Counted from the stretch's first letter, positions 1 to 10,049 are shown. The stretch is DNA of 64,000 bases from Halobacillus faecis (GCF_007991335.1 NZ_BJYD01000024.1:109549-173548), one strand, 5' to 3'. Program-made: numbers and translations. The notes: a model not told the origin generated them from the sequence alone.

Positions 1-352
1 ATATCCGAGGTTCACTTCCATTATTTGTTGTACCAGGTCATACAGATATTGGAAAATATCAACTCAATAACCTACTGAATCTTCACAGAAAAGCGCTATG
101 GTACATGATAAGCAAGTTGTAGACGGAAATAAATAATCTTACCGATCTGTTAGGCACCTGCTTCAGCTGATCACTATCACATAAACGATACAGAATTAGC
201 TACTCATGTTTACGCTTACAAAAACTTGGATCAATTGGCATTAAACTCATTCATATTCCTCTATTTCCATAAAGACTTCCTCATGGAAATGGATGTTTCT
301 ATAAGAGAAACAATGATAATATAAAGGTATTCACACCATAAGGAGCACCGCT
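1..352. other. Intergenic region upstream of adeR
   Basis: No convincing gene is visible in this stretch. Bases 14-48 resemble bases 2897-2931 (29 of 35 positions identical, the last 18 exact), so the adeR-ald pair is flanked by two copies of a short sequence. The plus-strand reading of this copy contains Pro-Gly-His-Thr-Asp, a motif that also occurs in metallo-beta-lactamase-fold proteins, but there is no open frame around it. The region next to adeR carries a short inverted repeat and an AT-rich start region. Confidence 0.5.
294..312. promoter_or_regulatory. Inverted repeat upstream of adeR, possible operator
   Basis: TGTTTCT and AGAAACA form 7-bp arms around a 5-nt spacer, about 40 nt before the adeR start codon. 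Its position near the expected promoter makes an autoregulatory site possible, but no experiment or second copy supports this. Confidence 0.25.
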
Positions 353-1603
353 ATGAAACATTCATCACACTTGAACTATTCATATAAAGATTACATCGAT
401 TCCCCAGAGGGGCTTGCCGACAGCATTGCGGAAACCTTAGGATGTCCGGTGACCATTGAAGATGCCAACCACCGCATCGTCTCTTACAGCAAACATGAAA
501 AAAATGTAGATGAAGCAAGAATCGCAACCATCATGAGACGGAAAGTTCCGGAACATGTGATCAATGGATTGTGGAAACAAGGCATCATGGCCAAGCTTTT
601 TGAAAGTGACCAGCCGATCATAGTGAAAACCATTGATTCCATTGGTCTCGGCCACAGGTTAGCTGTCTCTGTCCGCAAAAATAACGAAATTCTTGGATTC
701 ATATGGGCACAGACCAATGACCTCTCCGTGACAGCGGAACATTTGGAAGAGATGAAAGAAGCCGCCCAGTGGGTCAGCCATCATCTCTTAAGACAGCAGG
801 CAAAAAAGAAAAAAACCGAAGAAAACCGAAAAGAGTTTTTCTGGCAGCTGCTGACAGGGTCGCTCCAAAATCCGGCAGAGATCAAACGCCTCGCTAAGAA
901 ATTTCATATGAATTTGCAAGGACAGCTTTGTGTAGCCGTGTTCGAGTTCACCGAAGATATGAGCCAGGCGGTAGAGCGCCACGCCTATTACTTAACCGAA
1001 ACGCTCCATCAAACCCGGATTGTGAACCGGATCTTTGATGACCAGCAGCTCATTCTCCTTGTCCGCACCGATAATAAGGAAGATGCGAATGAAATGAATC
1101 AGGCGTTCATTCGTGAGTTCACACAAAAAATGAAAGAACGTCTCAACTTTGAAGACCTAAAAGGAGCGTTCGGGCTGATCTATGACTCACCGACTCTAAT
1201 CAGTGACAGTTATAAGCAGGCGTTGAAAGTACTGGAATTGAAGGAGCAATATTCTGCAGGGCTTCAGCATGTCGACAATTACCAGGATCTTGGTGTCTAC
1301 CAATTCCTCAATGAACTGTCCTCCCTTCAAAAACGGGAGAATTATAAAAACGATGCCTTGACCAATATTCGGACATACGATGAACGTCATAACTCCATGC
1401 TCTTGGAAACGTTGAAAGTTTTCCTTGAGAAGAACAGCAATGTCCACCAGGCAGCCGCCCATATGCACATTCATACGAATACGTTGAACTACCGTTTGAA
1501 ACGGATCAAAGAAATCGGAAACATTGACTTCAAGGATATGAATCAGAAGACAATGCTTTACCTTGATTTACTGATTTATGAGAACGAACAGGAGGATTTG
1601 TGA
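353..1603 (+). CDS. adeR: PucR/CdaR-type transcriptional activator AdeR
   Basis: The 416-residue protein has an N-terminal sensor-like region, a central GGDEF-like/PucR middle region and a C-terminal PucR-type helix-turn-helix around residues 350-395 (AAHMHIHTNTLNYRLKRI), the hallmark of this regulator family. In Bacillus subtilis, AdeR activates the alanine dehydrogenase gene and is encoded beside it. The next gene here is ald on the same strand, so the same role is inferred. The ATG follows an AAGGAG ribosome site. The stop codon lies inside a strong terminator hairpin, so ald must be transcribed mainly from its own promoter in the 75-bp gap. Confidence 0.88.
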   Translation: MKHSSHLNYSYKDYIDSPEGLADSIAETLGCPVTIEDANHRIVSYSKHEKNVDEARIATIMRRKVPEHVINGLWKQGIMAKLFESDQPIIVKTIDSIGLGHRLAVSVRKNNEILGFIWAQTNDLSVTAEHLEEMKEAAQWVSHHLLRQQAKKKKTEENRKEFFWQLLTGSLQNPAEIKRLAKKFHMNLQGQLCVAVFEFTEDMSQAVERHAYYLTETLHQTRIVNRIFDDQQLILLVRTDNKEDANEMNQAFIREFTQKMKERLNFEDLKGAFGLIYDSPTLISDSYKQALKVLELKEQYSAGLQHVDNYQDLGVYQFLNELSSLQKRENYKNDALTNIRTYDERHNSMLLETLKVFLEKNSNVHQAAAHMHIHTNTLNYRLKRIKEIGNIDFKDMNQKTMLYLDLLIYENEQEDL

Positions 1604-1632
1604 TTTTACACAAATCCTCCTGTTTATTTTTT
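1588..1632 (+). terminator. Rho-independent terminator of adeR
   Basis: A perfect 15-bp stem (ACAGGAGGATTTGTG and its complement) with a 6-nt loop is followed by a T-rich tail. The hairpin contains the adeR stop codon. Confidence 0.85.
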
Positions 1633-1708
1633 CATTTTTACCTAAACAAAAAATGCGTCGTGCGGGCTATACTTTGGTTACATTCAATTTGAAAGGTGGA
1701 CGTTCCCC

Positions 1709-2839
1709 ATGATTATCGGAATTCCAAGAGAAATTAAAAACAATGAAAACCGCGTAGCGATTACGCCTTCAGGTGTCATCAATCTCATGAAAGCCGGACA
1801 CACGATCCGCATCGAAACCCAGGCCGGAACAGGCAGTAATTTTACCGACGAAGAATATCGTGATGCTGGCGCTGAGATTGTTGAAACCGCTTCCGATATT
1901 TGGTCGAATTCAGAAATGGTCATGAAAGTGAAAGAACCACTGCCATCTGAATACGGATACTTCCGTAAAGGACTTATTCTATTCACATACCTTCACCTTG
2001 CAGCGGAACCTGAACTGACAAAAACTTTAGTAGAAAACGAAGTGACTGCCATTGCTTATGAAACGGTGGCTGTTGATAACAAACTTCCTCTACTTACTCC
2101 AATGAGTGAAGTGGCTGGACGTATGGCAACGCAAGTCGGAGCTCAATACCTTGAGAAATCCTTCGGTGGAAAAGGGATTCTATTAAGCGGAGTTCCTGGT
2201 GTGTCCCGCGGAAAAGTCGTCATCATCGGCGGAGGAATCGTAGGTACGAACGCAGCGAAAATTGCGATCGGCCTTGGTGCTCACGTTACCGTATTGGACT
2301 TGAATCCAAACCGTCTTCGAGAGCTGGATGACCAGTTTGGCAAAGACATTCAAACCATGATGTCCAACCCGTTCAACATTGCGGAAGCGGTTAAAGAAGC
2401 AGATCTAGTTATCGGAGCAGTCCTGATTCCTGGAGCAAAAGCACCGAAACTTGTCACGGAAGACATGGTCAAAGAAATGAAAGACGGCTCTGTCATTGTT
2501 GACGTCGCCATTGATCAGGGTGGTAACTTCGAAACGGTCGATCACATTACGACACATGATGATCCGATTTATGAAAAGCACGGCGTTCTTCATTATGCCG
2601 TTGCAAACATTCCAGGAGCGGTACCACGTACATCAACGATCGCTCTTACAAACGTAACAATCCCTTACGCTTTGCAAATCGCTTCTAAAGGTGTAAACAA
2701 AGCTGTAGAAGAAAACAAAGCCATTGAAGCAGGCGTAAACACAGCGCACGGCCACCTTACTTATGAAGCCGTAGCTCGTGATCTCGGTTACGAGTACAAA
2801 CCAGTAAAAGAAGCACTTCAAACTCCAGCACACGTATAA
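1709..2839 (+). CDS. ald: Alanine dehydrogenase
   Basis: This NAD-dependent enzyme oxidatively deaminates L-alanine to pyruvate and ammonia in the cytosol. The 376-residue protein starts with [17 protein letters not shown], typical of the AlaDH/PNT family, and carries the Rossmann motif [13 protein letters not shown] near residue 175. Length matches Bacillus Ald (about 378 residues). It lies directly downstream of adeR, its likely activator. The upstream gap contains a good -10 element (TATACT) but no clear -35, which fits activator dependence. A terminator follows immediately, so it is monocistronic. Confidence 0.97.
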   Translation: MIIGIPREIKNNENRVAITPSGVINLMKAGHTIRIETQAGTGSNFTDEEYRDAGAEIVETASDIWSNSEMVMKVKEPLPSEYGYFRKGLILFTYLHLAAEPELTKTLVENEVTAIAYETVAVDNKLPLLTPMSEVAGRMATQVGAQYLEKSFGGKGILLSGVPGVSRGKVVIIGGGIVGTNAAKIAIGLGAHVTVLDLNPNRLRELDDQFGKDIQTMMSNPFNIAEAVKEADLVIGAVLIPGAKAPKLVTEDMVKEMKDGSVIVDVAIDQGGNFETVDHITTHDDPIYEKHGVLHYAVANIPGAVPRTSTIALTNVTIPYALQIASKGVNKAVEENKAIEAGVNTAHGHLTYEAVARDLGYEYKPVKEALQTPAHV

Positions 2840-2847
2840 TCCAACCC

Positions 2848-2877
2848 GCTCCTCCACATTCGTGGAGGAGCTTTTTT
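2848..2877 (+). terminator. Terminator of ald
   Basis: Stem GCTCCTCCAC/GTGGAGGAGC (10 bp) with a 4-nt loop, followed by six T residues. Confidence 0.92.
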
Positions 2878-3151
2878 CATTTGAGAGAAAGACAAGACTT
2901 CCATATATTTACGTACCAGGTCATACAGATAATTCCAGTTATAACCCTTCTCCATTTAGTTCAATAGTTGTAATCTATTTCGTTACTCGAAATGTTCGTA
3001 TGACGGTGATCTTGTCTAATAACCGGGATTAAAGTCTTAGACTAATCTTCTATTCGACATTATTTTCAGAATATACAAACAGTTCAATCTACTCTGTATA
3101 CTTTATCCTTCATTACCTATAATTGGATACATTATGACAAGGAGGTTGGTT

Positions 3152-4852
3152 ATGAAGAAAAAACATGTGATTCCAATGGCTGTCTTATCATCAGCACTCT
3201 TAATGGGTACGGTCGCACCGACACAGACCCATGCAATCAGTGAGAACGCAAGTCCAAAAGCTCACGCACAAATTCAGCAGAAAAGTGTACATAAGGATCA
3301 TGACAATCGTCCAATCTTTGTTCAGGAAAAGCAGAAAGAACAGTACACAAAAGCGAATGAGAACTCTGCGAAAACACACTTGAACAAGAACAAGGATCGA
3401 TTCAAAATGGCTGACCCTGACCGTAGTTTAGGGAACGCAACCGTTACAAAAGATGAACTGGGAATGACTCACGTCAAGCTTCAGCAAGAGAAGAATGGCG
3501 TTCCAGTAGAAGGCCACCAAGTGGTTGTCCACTATGATAAGGAAAACAAAGTCCAAGCCGTCAACGGGCAGTTCAACGAGGCGATCGAACAAGAAGATCT
3601 TTCTACGAGCGCTTCTTTAAGCGAAACTAGTGGGTTGGAAATCGCCAAGGAGTCCGTAAATGCTCCTGAGAAACTCGTAGAGTCTCCATCATCCACTCTT
3701 GTTATCTATCCATTCCAGGATGAGAATTACCTCGCCTATAAAGTGAATGTGAACTTCCTTGGAGAAGACCCAGGAAACTGGTTCATTTATGTTGACGCCA
3801 ACACTGGAAAAGTGATTGATAAATATAACGCGCTTATGCACGCTGATGGATACCAATCTTCTAAAGGATCTGGAATAGGTGTGCTCGGCGACCACCGCAA
3901 CCTACACATTACCCACAGGAATGAAAAAGGTGTAGAAGCGAACGGAACGGACTTTTACCTGTTTGATCAATCGCATGAAAATCTAGACGGCATTTACACA
4001 TACGATGCACAAAACAGCTGGGACTACTCTGCTTTACCGGGCAAGCTGTTCACTTCTCCAAATGCTTCCTTTAATGATGATTACGAGAAACCAGCCGTCG
4101 ATGCTCATTACAACTCTGAAAAAGTGTACGAGTACTATTTAGAAGAACACGACCGCAACTCCAACGACGGGAAAGGGATGGCCATCAAGTCTACAGTCCA
4201 CTATGGCGAAGATTACAACAACGCCTTTTGGAACGGCCAGCAAATGACGTATGGTGACGGAGATGGTGAGTTCTTCATCCCTCTATCCGCTGGACTCGAT
4301 GTCGCTGCACACGAAATGGCTCACGGTGTAACCACTTACTCGGCAGGTCTTAAATACCGTTTCCAATCCGGAGCTCTAAACGAAGCATTCTCTGATATTT
4401 TCGGAGCACTCGTCGATGAAGAAGATTGGGAAATCGGTGAAGATATCATGGGAGGAGATGCTATTGCTTCTGGGCGAACATCCTTAAGAAGCCTGAGTGA
4501 TCCAAGCAAGTATCCTGTCGGTGCAAAATACGCTCCATATGGAGATGGCAATGGCATGTATCCCTCGCACATGGATGAATACTATACCTTGCCGATAGGT
4601 TTAGATAATGGCGGTGTCCACATCAACTCTTCCATCATCAACCATGCAGCATACATTACGGGTGAGCAGATTGGGAAAGAGAAGCTCGGCCAAATCTATT
4701 ACCGTGCTTTGACCGTCTATTTGCTGCCGGGATCTGATTTCAGCCATGCACGACAATCGATCATCCAATCAGCTGTCGATCTCTATGGTGAAAATAGTGA
4801 AGAAGCTCAAGCTACCGAAGGTGGATTCAATCAAGTAGGAATTACAGAATAA
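3152..4852 (+). CDS. Secreted thermolysin-like neutral metalloprotease (M4 family)
   Basis: This is an extracellular zinc endopeptidase of the bacillolysin/thermolysin family. The start was placed at 3152 because AAGGAGG lies six bases before it; an in-frame upstream ATG at 3134 has no ribosome site. The 566-residue precursor has a signal peptide (MKKKHVIPMAVLSSALL), an FTP/PepSY-type propeptide, then the mature domain. The zinc motif HEMAH and the third ligand in NEAFSD are present, as is the C-terminal active-site histidine in GGVHINSSIINHAA. Thirteen bases separate it from the secreted carboxypeptidase gene, so the two are probably co-transcribed for peptide scavenging. Confidence 0.95.
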   Translation: MKKKHVIPMAVLSSALLMGTVAPTQTHAISENASPKAHAQIQQKSVHKDHDNRPIFVQEKQKEQYTKANENSAKTHLNKNKDRFKMADPDRSLGNATVTKDELGMTHVKLQQEKNGVPVEGHQVVVHYDKENKVQAVNGQFNEAIEQEDLSTSASLSETSGLEIAKESVNAPEKLVESPSSTLVIYPFQDENYLAYKVNVNFLGEDPGNWFIYVDANTGKVIDKYNALMHADGYQSSKGSGIGVLGDHRNLHITHRNEKGVEANGTDFYLFDQSHENLDGIYTYDAQNSWDYSALPGKLFTSPNASFNDDYEKPAVDAHYNSEKVYEYYLEEHDRNSNDGKGMAIKSTVHYGEDYNNAFWNGQQMTYGDGDGEFFIPLSAGLDVAAHEMAHGVTTYSAGLKYRFQSGALNEAFSDIFGALVDEEDWEIGEDIMGGDAIASGRTSLRSLSDPSKYPVGAKYAPYGDGNGMYPSHMDEYYTLPIGLDNGGVHINSSIINHAAYITGEQIGKEKLGQIYYRALTVYLLPGSDFSHARQSIIQSAVDLYGENSEEAQATEGGFNQVGITE

Positions 4853-4865
4853 GGAGGAACAGTTT

Positions 4866-6065
4866 ATGAAAAAACAAGTATTTGCTGTCGCTAGTTCTAT
4901 CGTATTAGCTTCAAGTATTGCCATCCCTACGTTTGCAGCTGGAAATCACCCGGGTACACCCGAGCAGCAAACGTACAACAGCTCGGGTTGGACAGACTAT
5001 GCTCAACTGACCAAAAAATTGGAGCAGATTGAAAAATCCAGTCAAGGAACCGTACAAGTCGATGTGGTGGGCCAATCCAATAAAGGACTTGATATTTACC
5101 AAGCCCGTGTCGGTCACGGCGATAAGGTCATCCTTATCGAAAGCGAGATCCACGGCAATGAAAAAACAGGAACCGAAGCTATTCTGAATCTATTAAGCTA
5201 TTTGGGTTCAAGTAACTCCCCTCACGCCCAAAAAATCAGAGAAGAGGTAACCCTTGTTACTCTTCCAAAAATGAACCCTGATGCTTCGGAGCTCGACCGT
5301 CGAGGCAATGACATGTCCTGGTCAGAAGTCGTTGAAGACTTCCCTCAACTGGCTGAGGCCGGTGGTCCGACATGGAACTACTATACCGACCCCAACATTC
5401 AAGGGGACGATTACGCAGCCAATCCAGGATTTGATGTGAACCGCGACTTTAATCCTAATTTGGATTATGTCCCGGAAGCGGAAGATGTTCCAGGTTCTTC
5501 CACACAGCCAGGGTGGTACATTACACCGGAAGCCCAAACGGTCCGTGATGTTTATAAAAACTTGCAAAATGAGTTCGGTACGGTCGATGTTTTCATAGAC
5601 CTCCATCACCAGGGACTCTACTATGTAGATGGCACAAGTGACCCTGTCACCTTGTCTCTATCTGGACAATTCGTCCCTGATCCAAACTCAGAAGAAGGAT
5701 CAAAGTACTCTGAGTATGCAGATAACTATGATTTCGATTATTCCCGCCAGTTGAATGTCGCTGCCTACGATGCGCTGCAAGAAATGGGCAACTCACCATT
5801 TGACAACATCACCCTTTACAGACAAGGGCTGGACCTGCCTGGTACAGCATTAGGTTCTTTTGCACTGAACGGCAGCGGTACTGTCCTTTTTGAAGTGACG
5901 GGTCAAACGCAGAGCCTGGGGCAGAAGAAAAAAGGAATGCTTGTGAAAGCTGTGGAAACAGGTCTGAGAGGAATTATTGAAGGTGTAGCGGAAGACACGG
6001 TTGAAGATGTAAACCCTGAAGAGTACGAAGAGATCCCTGAAACAGCTTACAGTCCAAGCTTATAG
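4866..6065 (+). CDS. Secreted M14-family zinc carboxypeptidase
   Basis: The 399-residue protein has a clear signal peptide ending near ALA/TFAAG and an M14 peptidase fold. Visible zinc-site elements are HGNE (ESEIHGNEKTG, His and Glu ligands) and the distal His in FIDLHHQG. The FEVTG segment near residue 345 would supply the general-base Glu. The family removes C-terminal residues from peptides. It sits in a two-gene operon behind the M4 protease, with its ribosome site overlapping the end of that gene. A C-terminal acidic tail follows the catalytic domain. Exact substrate preference cannot be told from the sequence. Confidence 0.9.
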   Translation: MKKQVFAVASSIVLASSIAIPTFAAGNHPGTPEQQTYNSSGWTDYAQLTKKLEQIEKSSQGTVQVDVVGQSNKGLDIYQARVGHGDKVILIESEIHGNEKTGTEAILNLLSYLGSSNSPHAQKIREEVTLVTLPKMNPDASELDRRGNDMSWSEVVEDFPQLAEAGGPTWNYYTDPNIQGDDYAANPGFDVNRDFNPNLDYVPEAEDVPGSSTQPGWYITPEAQTVRDVYKNLQNEFGTVDVFIDLHHQGLYYVDGTSDPVTLSLSGQFVPDPNSEEGSKYSEYADNYDFDYSRQLNVAAYDALQEMGNSPFDNITLYRQGLDLPGTALGSFALNGSGTVLFEVTGQTQSLGQKKKGMLVKAVETGLRGIIEGVAEDTVEDVNPEEYEEIPETAYSPSL

Positions 6066-6070
6066 TGCAA

Positions 6071-6119
6071 AAGAGCGAGGTGTCGTATTCAGACACCTCG
6101 CTCTTACTTTTACCTTTTT
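6071..6119 (+). terminator. Terminator of the M4-M14 protease operon
   Basis: A 14-bp perfect stem (AAGAGCGAGGTGTC) with a 7-nt loop, followed by a T-rich stretch. Confidence 0.88.
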
Positions 6120-6333
6120 ATGCTAAACTACATGATCAAATGCTGGTTCAGGTTTTGTTATAAGATTAAACACCCTTCACAACTCTCATCATCCACTATC
6201 TACTATCTTATAAAATCGCTTCCCCCATTCAACAAACCTCCCATTCAAAGGAAAGAGTATAGGAGAGGTCTAATCTTTAAGCCTTTTAATTGATAACGAC
6301 CAGACTTTGATTGGTTCTTCTCCCCCCTTAGTA

Positions 6334-6361
6334 ATTCTATCAACTTTCAGTCTGATAGAAT
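6334..6361. promoter_or_regulatory. Inverted repeat upstream of cdaR
   Basis: ATTCTATCA and TGATAGAAT form 9-bp arms with a 10-nt spacer just ahead of the cdaR ribosome site. It could be an operator for CdaR autoregulation or a leader hairpin. Confidence 0.3.
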
Positions 6362-6383
6362 GTTAGAAAAGGAGTGATCCATC

Positions 6384-7430
6384 ATGGAACTTACTGATCA
6401 CCTAGGACAAGAAATTATCCATCGACTCTCTAGATACATCGATGTTGCCATCAACCTTATGGATCCAACCGGAAAAATTGTGGCAAGTACAGACCCTGCA
6501 CGCATCAATCAAGTCCACGGTGGTGCGAAAAAAGTTATAGAAACTTTGGAAGCACAACAAATAACGAAAGAGATTTCAAACCAGTATTCCAATACGAAGC
6601 CTGGAGTCAACCTCCCCATTTTTCATAAGGGCGAACTCGCAGGTGTCGTCGGTTTAACAGGAGATCCAGATCAAGTGTATCAAGCAGCAGGTATGACTCA
6701 AGGATCGGTCGAAATTGCGCTCGAACAACTCTATATCCAGAAGCAGAGTTTTTATCAGGAAAGACAGTGGAACCACTGGTTTCATCGGCTCATTTCAGAC
6801 GAAGAAACCGAAGACCTGGAGAAAGAAGCCCGCTATTCTTTACGTGCAGACCTTAAGAAGGCATGGCAGGTCTTCGTTTTCCAAACAAACGCACCTTTTG
6901 ATTTCGTCGAGCGGCTGCGCACACAGTCCGAACAGCTGCAACTCAAACCGCTCTTCATTCTTCCTTTTCACGAGAATCTAGTGGTCATGCCTCTTCCATT
7001 TCAAGAGAAAATCCCGGCCATCAAAGCAGATGGACCTGCAGCTGTTGGTGAACCGGGGTATAGTGCTAAAGGGATTTACACATCTTTCAAACAAGCAGCG
7101 CAGACAATCGATATTGCAGGAAAAGCAGGAGAAATTATCCCCAGTGGGACACTTAAAGTCGAACGTCTTCTTTCAAGCATTACAAAGGACACGTACATAG
7201 AAATCACAGATCCTTATGCCAATCGTCTGGATCGATTAGAAACACCCTATCTGGAAACGCTCTATACTTTTTTCAATAACGATTTGAAAATGAGTCGGAC
7301 AGCTGATGAATTGCATGTCCATCGAAATACGCTTCATTACCGACTCGATCAAGTCCATAAAAAAGTAGGATTGGATCCACGGAATTTCAAAGATGCCATT
7401 CTCCTGCAAATGATTCTAATCAACCGTTGA
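6384..7430 (+). CDS. cdaR: CdaR-family sugar-diacid/glycerate regulator
   Basis: The 348-residue protein begins with the putative sugar-diacid recognition domain (residues 5-130) and ends with a PucR-type helix-turn-helix (TADELHVHRNTLHYRLDQV, about residues 303-325). In Escherichia coli, CdaR activates glucarate, galactarate and glycerate genes. Glycerate kinase and a GntP-type permease follow on the same strand, so it most likely activates this module in response to glycerate or a diacid. The start ATG follows AAAGGAGTGATCC. It is distinct from AdeR, which shares only the C-terminal HTH type. Confidence 0.88.
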   Translation: MELTDHLGQEIIHRLSRYIDVAINLMDPTGKIVASTDPARINQVHGGAKKVIETLEAQQITKEISNQYSNTKPGVNLPIFHKGELAGVVGLTGDPDQVYQAAGMTQGSVEIALEQLYIQKQSFYQERQWNHWFHRLISDEETEDLEKEARYSLRADLKKAWQVFVFQTNAPFDFVERLRTQSEQLQLKPLFILPFHENLVVMPLPFQEKIPAIKADGPAAVGEPGYSAKGIYTSFKQAAQTIDIAGKAGEIIPSGTLKVERLLSSITKDTYIEITDPYANRLDRLETPYLETLYTFFNNDLKMSRTADELHVHRNTLHYRLDQVHKKVGLDPRNFKDAILLQMILINR

Positions 7431-7552
7431 TTTGTTCATTTGCACAAGAATACGCTTACATTTTTCTGATATTTTGTAGCTCTCATCAATTGTTATCGTT
7501 TCTCATTTCCTGTTGAATAGAAGGTAATCACATTAAAAAAGGAGGGTGAATG

Positions 7553-8674
7553 ATGAAGGTTGTTTTTGCCCCTGATTCCTATAAAGGAAGTTTGTCTTCC
7601 ATTCAGGTTGCAGAAGTCATGGAAAAAGCTTTTCATTCGGTCATTCCATCTGTGAATACAATCGTGAAGCCAATGGCTGACGGCGGAGAAGGGACGCTGG
7701 AGGTCTTTTCTGCATCTGTGAACCATGAAAAAGTCTTCTTTTCTTGTAAAGGTCCTCTAGGAGAAAAAAGAGAAAGCTGGTATGTAAAATTGAATGATCA
7801 TCAGGCGGTAATCGAAGGAGCAGAAATTGCCGGATTACCACTCGTCCCAACAGAAAAACGCAATCCCGACCACACAACAAGCTATGGCATCGGGCAGGCC
7901 ATCACGCATGCTTTGGATGAGGGGTGCACGAATATCATGGTAGCCATTGGTGGAAGCTCAACAAACGACGGTGGCTTGGGAATGTTACAGGCACTTGGTA
8001 TGAAGACTTACGATGAAAAGGGCAAGGAGACAGGGATGTACGGAAAGGACCTCCATGCCTTAAAAAGAGTGGACGTTTCTGAACTGGATTCCCGCCTCAA
8101 AGACGTCACGATCCGTGTGGCTTCTGATGTAGACAACCCACTGACTGGTCCTCGAGGTGCAAGTCAAATCTATGGACCACAAAAGGGAGCAACAGAGCAG
8201 CAAGTATATGCTTATGATCATGCGCTGGACCACTATGGAAAACTCTTGGAAGAAGAGCTTGATAAAAACATCATGGACACACCTGGTGCCGGGGCAGCTG
8301 GTGGACTCGGATTTGCTTTTCTTACGATTGGTGCTCAGCTTGAATCGGGAGCTCAGTTGATCGGTGAAGCCATCCAGCTCAAAGAATCCTTCCGTGATGC
8401 TGACTATATCATTACTGGTGAAGGACAAAGCGATGAACAGACCCTTTATGGAAAAGCACCAGGGTATGTAGCGGAACTGGCAAAAGAAAACCAGACGCCT
8501 GTCCTTCTCCTATCAGGGAGTTTAGGTGCAAATTATGGCGCATTAAATGAGAGATTCACCAGCTGTTTTTCTATAGCTCCAGGACCTGTGTCATTGGAAG
8601 ACTGCCTAAAAAACGCAGAGGAATATTTATTTGAGACATCAAGACAAATCGCAAGGTTAATCACCAAACAATAA
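7553..8674 (+). CDS. glxK: Glycerate kinase
   Basis: This is a GarK/GlxK-type glycerate kinase, which phosphorylates D-glycerate, usually to 2-phosphoglycerate, feeding lower glycolysis. The 373-residue product begins MKVVFAPDSYKGS and contains PMADGGEGTLE near residue 40 and GGSSTNDGGLGML near residue 140, all family hallmarks. Two adjacent ATGs occur; 7553 is preferred because the GGAGG site then sits seven bases away and the protein starts as in its homologues. The permease gene follows after 16 bp, indicating co-transcription. A weak cre-like sequence occurs upstream at 7447-7460 (12 of 14 positions). Confidence 0.95.
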   Translation: MKVVFAPDSYKGSLSSIQVAEVMEKAFHSVIPSVNTIVKPMADGGEGTLEVFSASVNHEKVFFSCKGPLGEKRESWYVKLNDHQAVIEGAEIAGLPLVPTEKRNPDHTTSYGIGQAITHALDEGCTNIMVAIGGSSTNDGGLGMLQALGMKTYDEKGKETGMYGKDLHALKRVDVSELDSRLKDVTIRVASDVDNPLTGPRGASQIYGPQKGATEQQVYAYDHALDHYGKLLEEELDKNIMDTPGAGAAGGLGFAFLTIGAQLESGAQLIGEAIQLKESFRDADYIITGEGQSDEQTLYGKAPGYVAELAKENQTPVLLLSGSLGANYGALNERFTSCFSIAPGPVSLEDCLKNAEEYLFETSRQIARLITKQ

Positions 8675-8690
8675 AAGGAGTGAGAAGTAT

Positions 8691-10049
8691 ATGGAAGGTT
8701 TCGGACTTGTACTTATTATTTTACTCGGTGTTTTATTTGTTATTGTAGCCACGGCAAAATTCAACCTTCACCCTTTCCTTTCCCTCTTGATTTCTGCTTT
8801 TGCTATCGGGATTTTATCCGGTATGCCACTTGGAGATGTCGTAGCAGCCGTCAACGGCGGTTTCGGAGGATTGATGGGAGGAATCGGACTCGTCATCGTA
8901 TTCGGTACAATCATTGGTGTCATTTTAGAAAAATCAGGAGCTGCCTTACGTATGGCTGAAGTCGTCTTAAGAATCGTTGGTGAAAAAAGACCACAGCTTG
9001 CCATGAGTGCCATCGGCAGTATAGTGAGTATTCCGGTCTTCTGTGATTCAGGATATGTTATTTTATCCTCGCTCAAGAAAGCGCTTGCAAATAAAACGAA
9101 GGTTACCGTTGCATCCATGGCGATCGCCCTATCTACTGGTCTGTTCGCTACGCACACGTTAGTGCCACCTACTCCTGGACCCATCGCAGCTGCAGGGAAT
9201 ATCGGTGCCCAAAACTATCTAGGAACGGTCATTTTATTTGGTATCATCGTCGCCATTCCTGCTATCCTGGTTGGATATCTTTGGGCGGTCAAAGCCGGTA
9301 GGAACATCCACATTGAGCAAAGTGAAGATGATGCTTTGTATGATTACGACGAGGTCGTCAGCAGCTTTGGTGATATGCCTTCGGCCGCTAAATCTTTCGC
9401 TCCTATTTTAGTTCCCATTCTTCTGATAGGATTCAGCTCTGTCATCACTTTTGCTGGTTGGGAAGGTCCGCTCTTTTCCTTTTTCCTATTCCTAGGTTCA
9501 CCTGTTGTCGCGCTTCTCGTTGGCGTCTTATTCGCCTTCACTCTTCTTCCGAAATTTGATGAAGAAACGCTTACCCAATGGGTGGGAATCGGAATTAAAG
9601 AAGCCGCTCCTATTCTGTTGATTACAGGAGCAGGTGGAGCTTTCGGTTCTGTCATCAGCTCTACAAGCATCGCTGACCTCATCAAAGGAATAGCTGGGAA
9701 TGATGTAGCGGTTGGAGCTGTATTCATCTTCATTCCATTCATCATCGCAGCCGCCTTGAAGAGTGCTCAAGGATCGTCTACAGCAGCGATTGTCATTACA
9801 TCCACTTTGATTGCACCTCTCCTTCCGCAAATCGGAATCGAAGGAGCTGTACCACTAGCGCTCGTCGTCATGGCCGTCGGTGCAGGTGCAATGGTTGTTT
9901 CTCACGTCAACGACAGTTATTTCTGGGTCGTGAAAGAATTCAGCGGGATGTCCATCACGCAAGCCTACAAAGCGCAAACGATGGGAACGTTGCTTCAAGG
10001 ACTGACAGCCATTGTTGTCACATCGATCCTATGGTTTATATTCGTATAA
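8691..10049 (+). CDS. GntP-family permease, probable glycerate/gluconate importer
   Basis: The 452-residue protein is hydrophobic throughout with about 12 membrane segments. It carries family motifs such as PVFCDSGYVIL (about residue 118), LPPTPGPIAAA, and GSSTAAIVITS. GntP-type transporters are proton symporters for gluconate, glycerate and related sugar acids. Its position after glycerate kinase and CdaR suggests glycerate or a diacid as substrate. The operon ends in a clear terminator. Confidence 0.92.
   Translation: MEGFGLVLIILLGVLFVIVATAKFNLHPFLSLLISAFAIGILSGMPLGDVVAAVNGGFGGLMGGIGLVIVFGTIIGVILEKSGAALRMAEVVLRIVGEKRPQLAMSAIGSIVSIPVFCDSGYVILSSLKKALANKTKVTVASMAIALSTGLFATHTLVPPTPGPIAAAGNIGAQNYLGTVILFGIIVAIPAILVGYLWAVKAGRNIHIEQSEDDALYDYDEVVSSFGDMPSAAKSFAPILVPILLIGFSSVITFAGWEGPLFSFFLFLGSPVVALLVGVLFAFTLLPKFDEETLTQWVGIGIKEAAPILLITGAGGAFGSVISSTSIADLIKGIAGNDVAVGAVFIFIPFIIAAALKSAQGSSTAAIVITSTLIAPLLPQIGIEGAVPLALVVMAVGAGAMVVSHVNDSYFWVVKEFSGMSITQAYKAQTMGTLLQGLTAIVVTSILWFIFV

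Noticed and set aside
7447..7460. cre-like sequence before glycerate kinase
   Set aside because: Only 12 of 14 positions match, including a mismatch in the conserved half, so it was not listed as a separate site.
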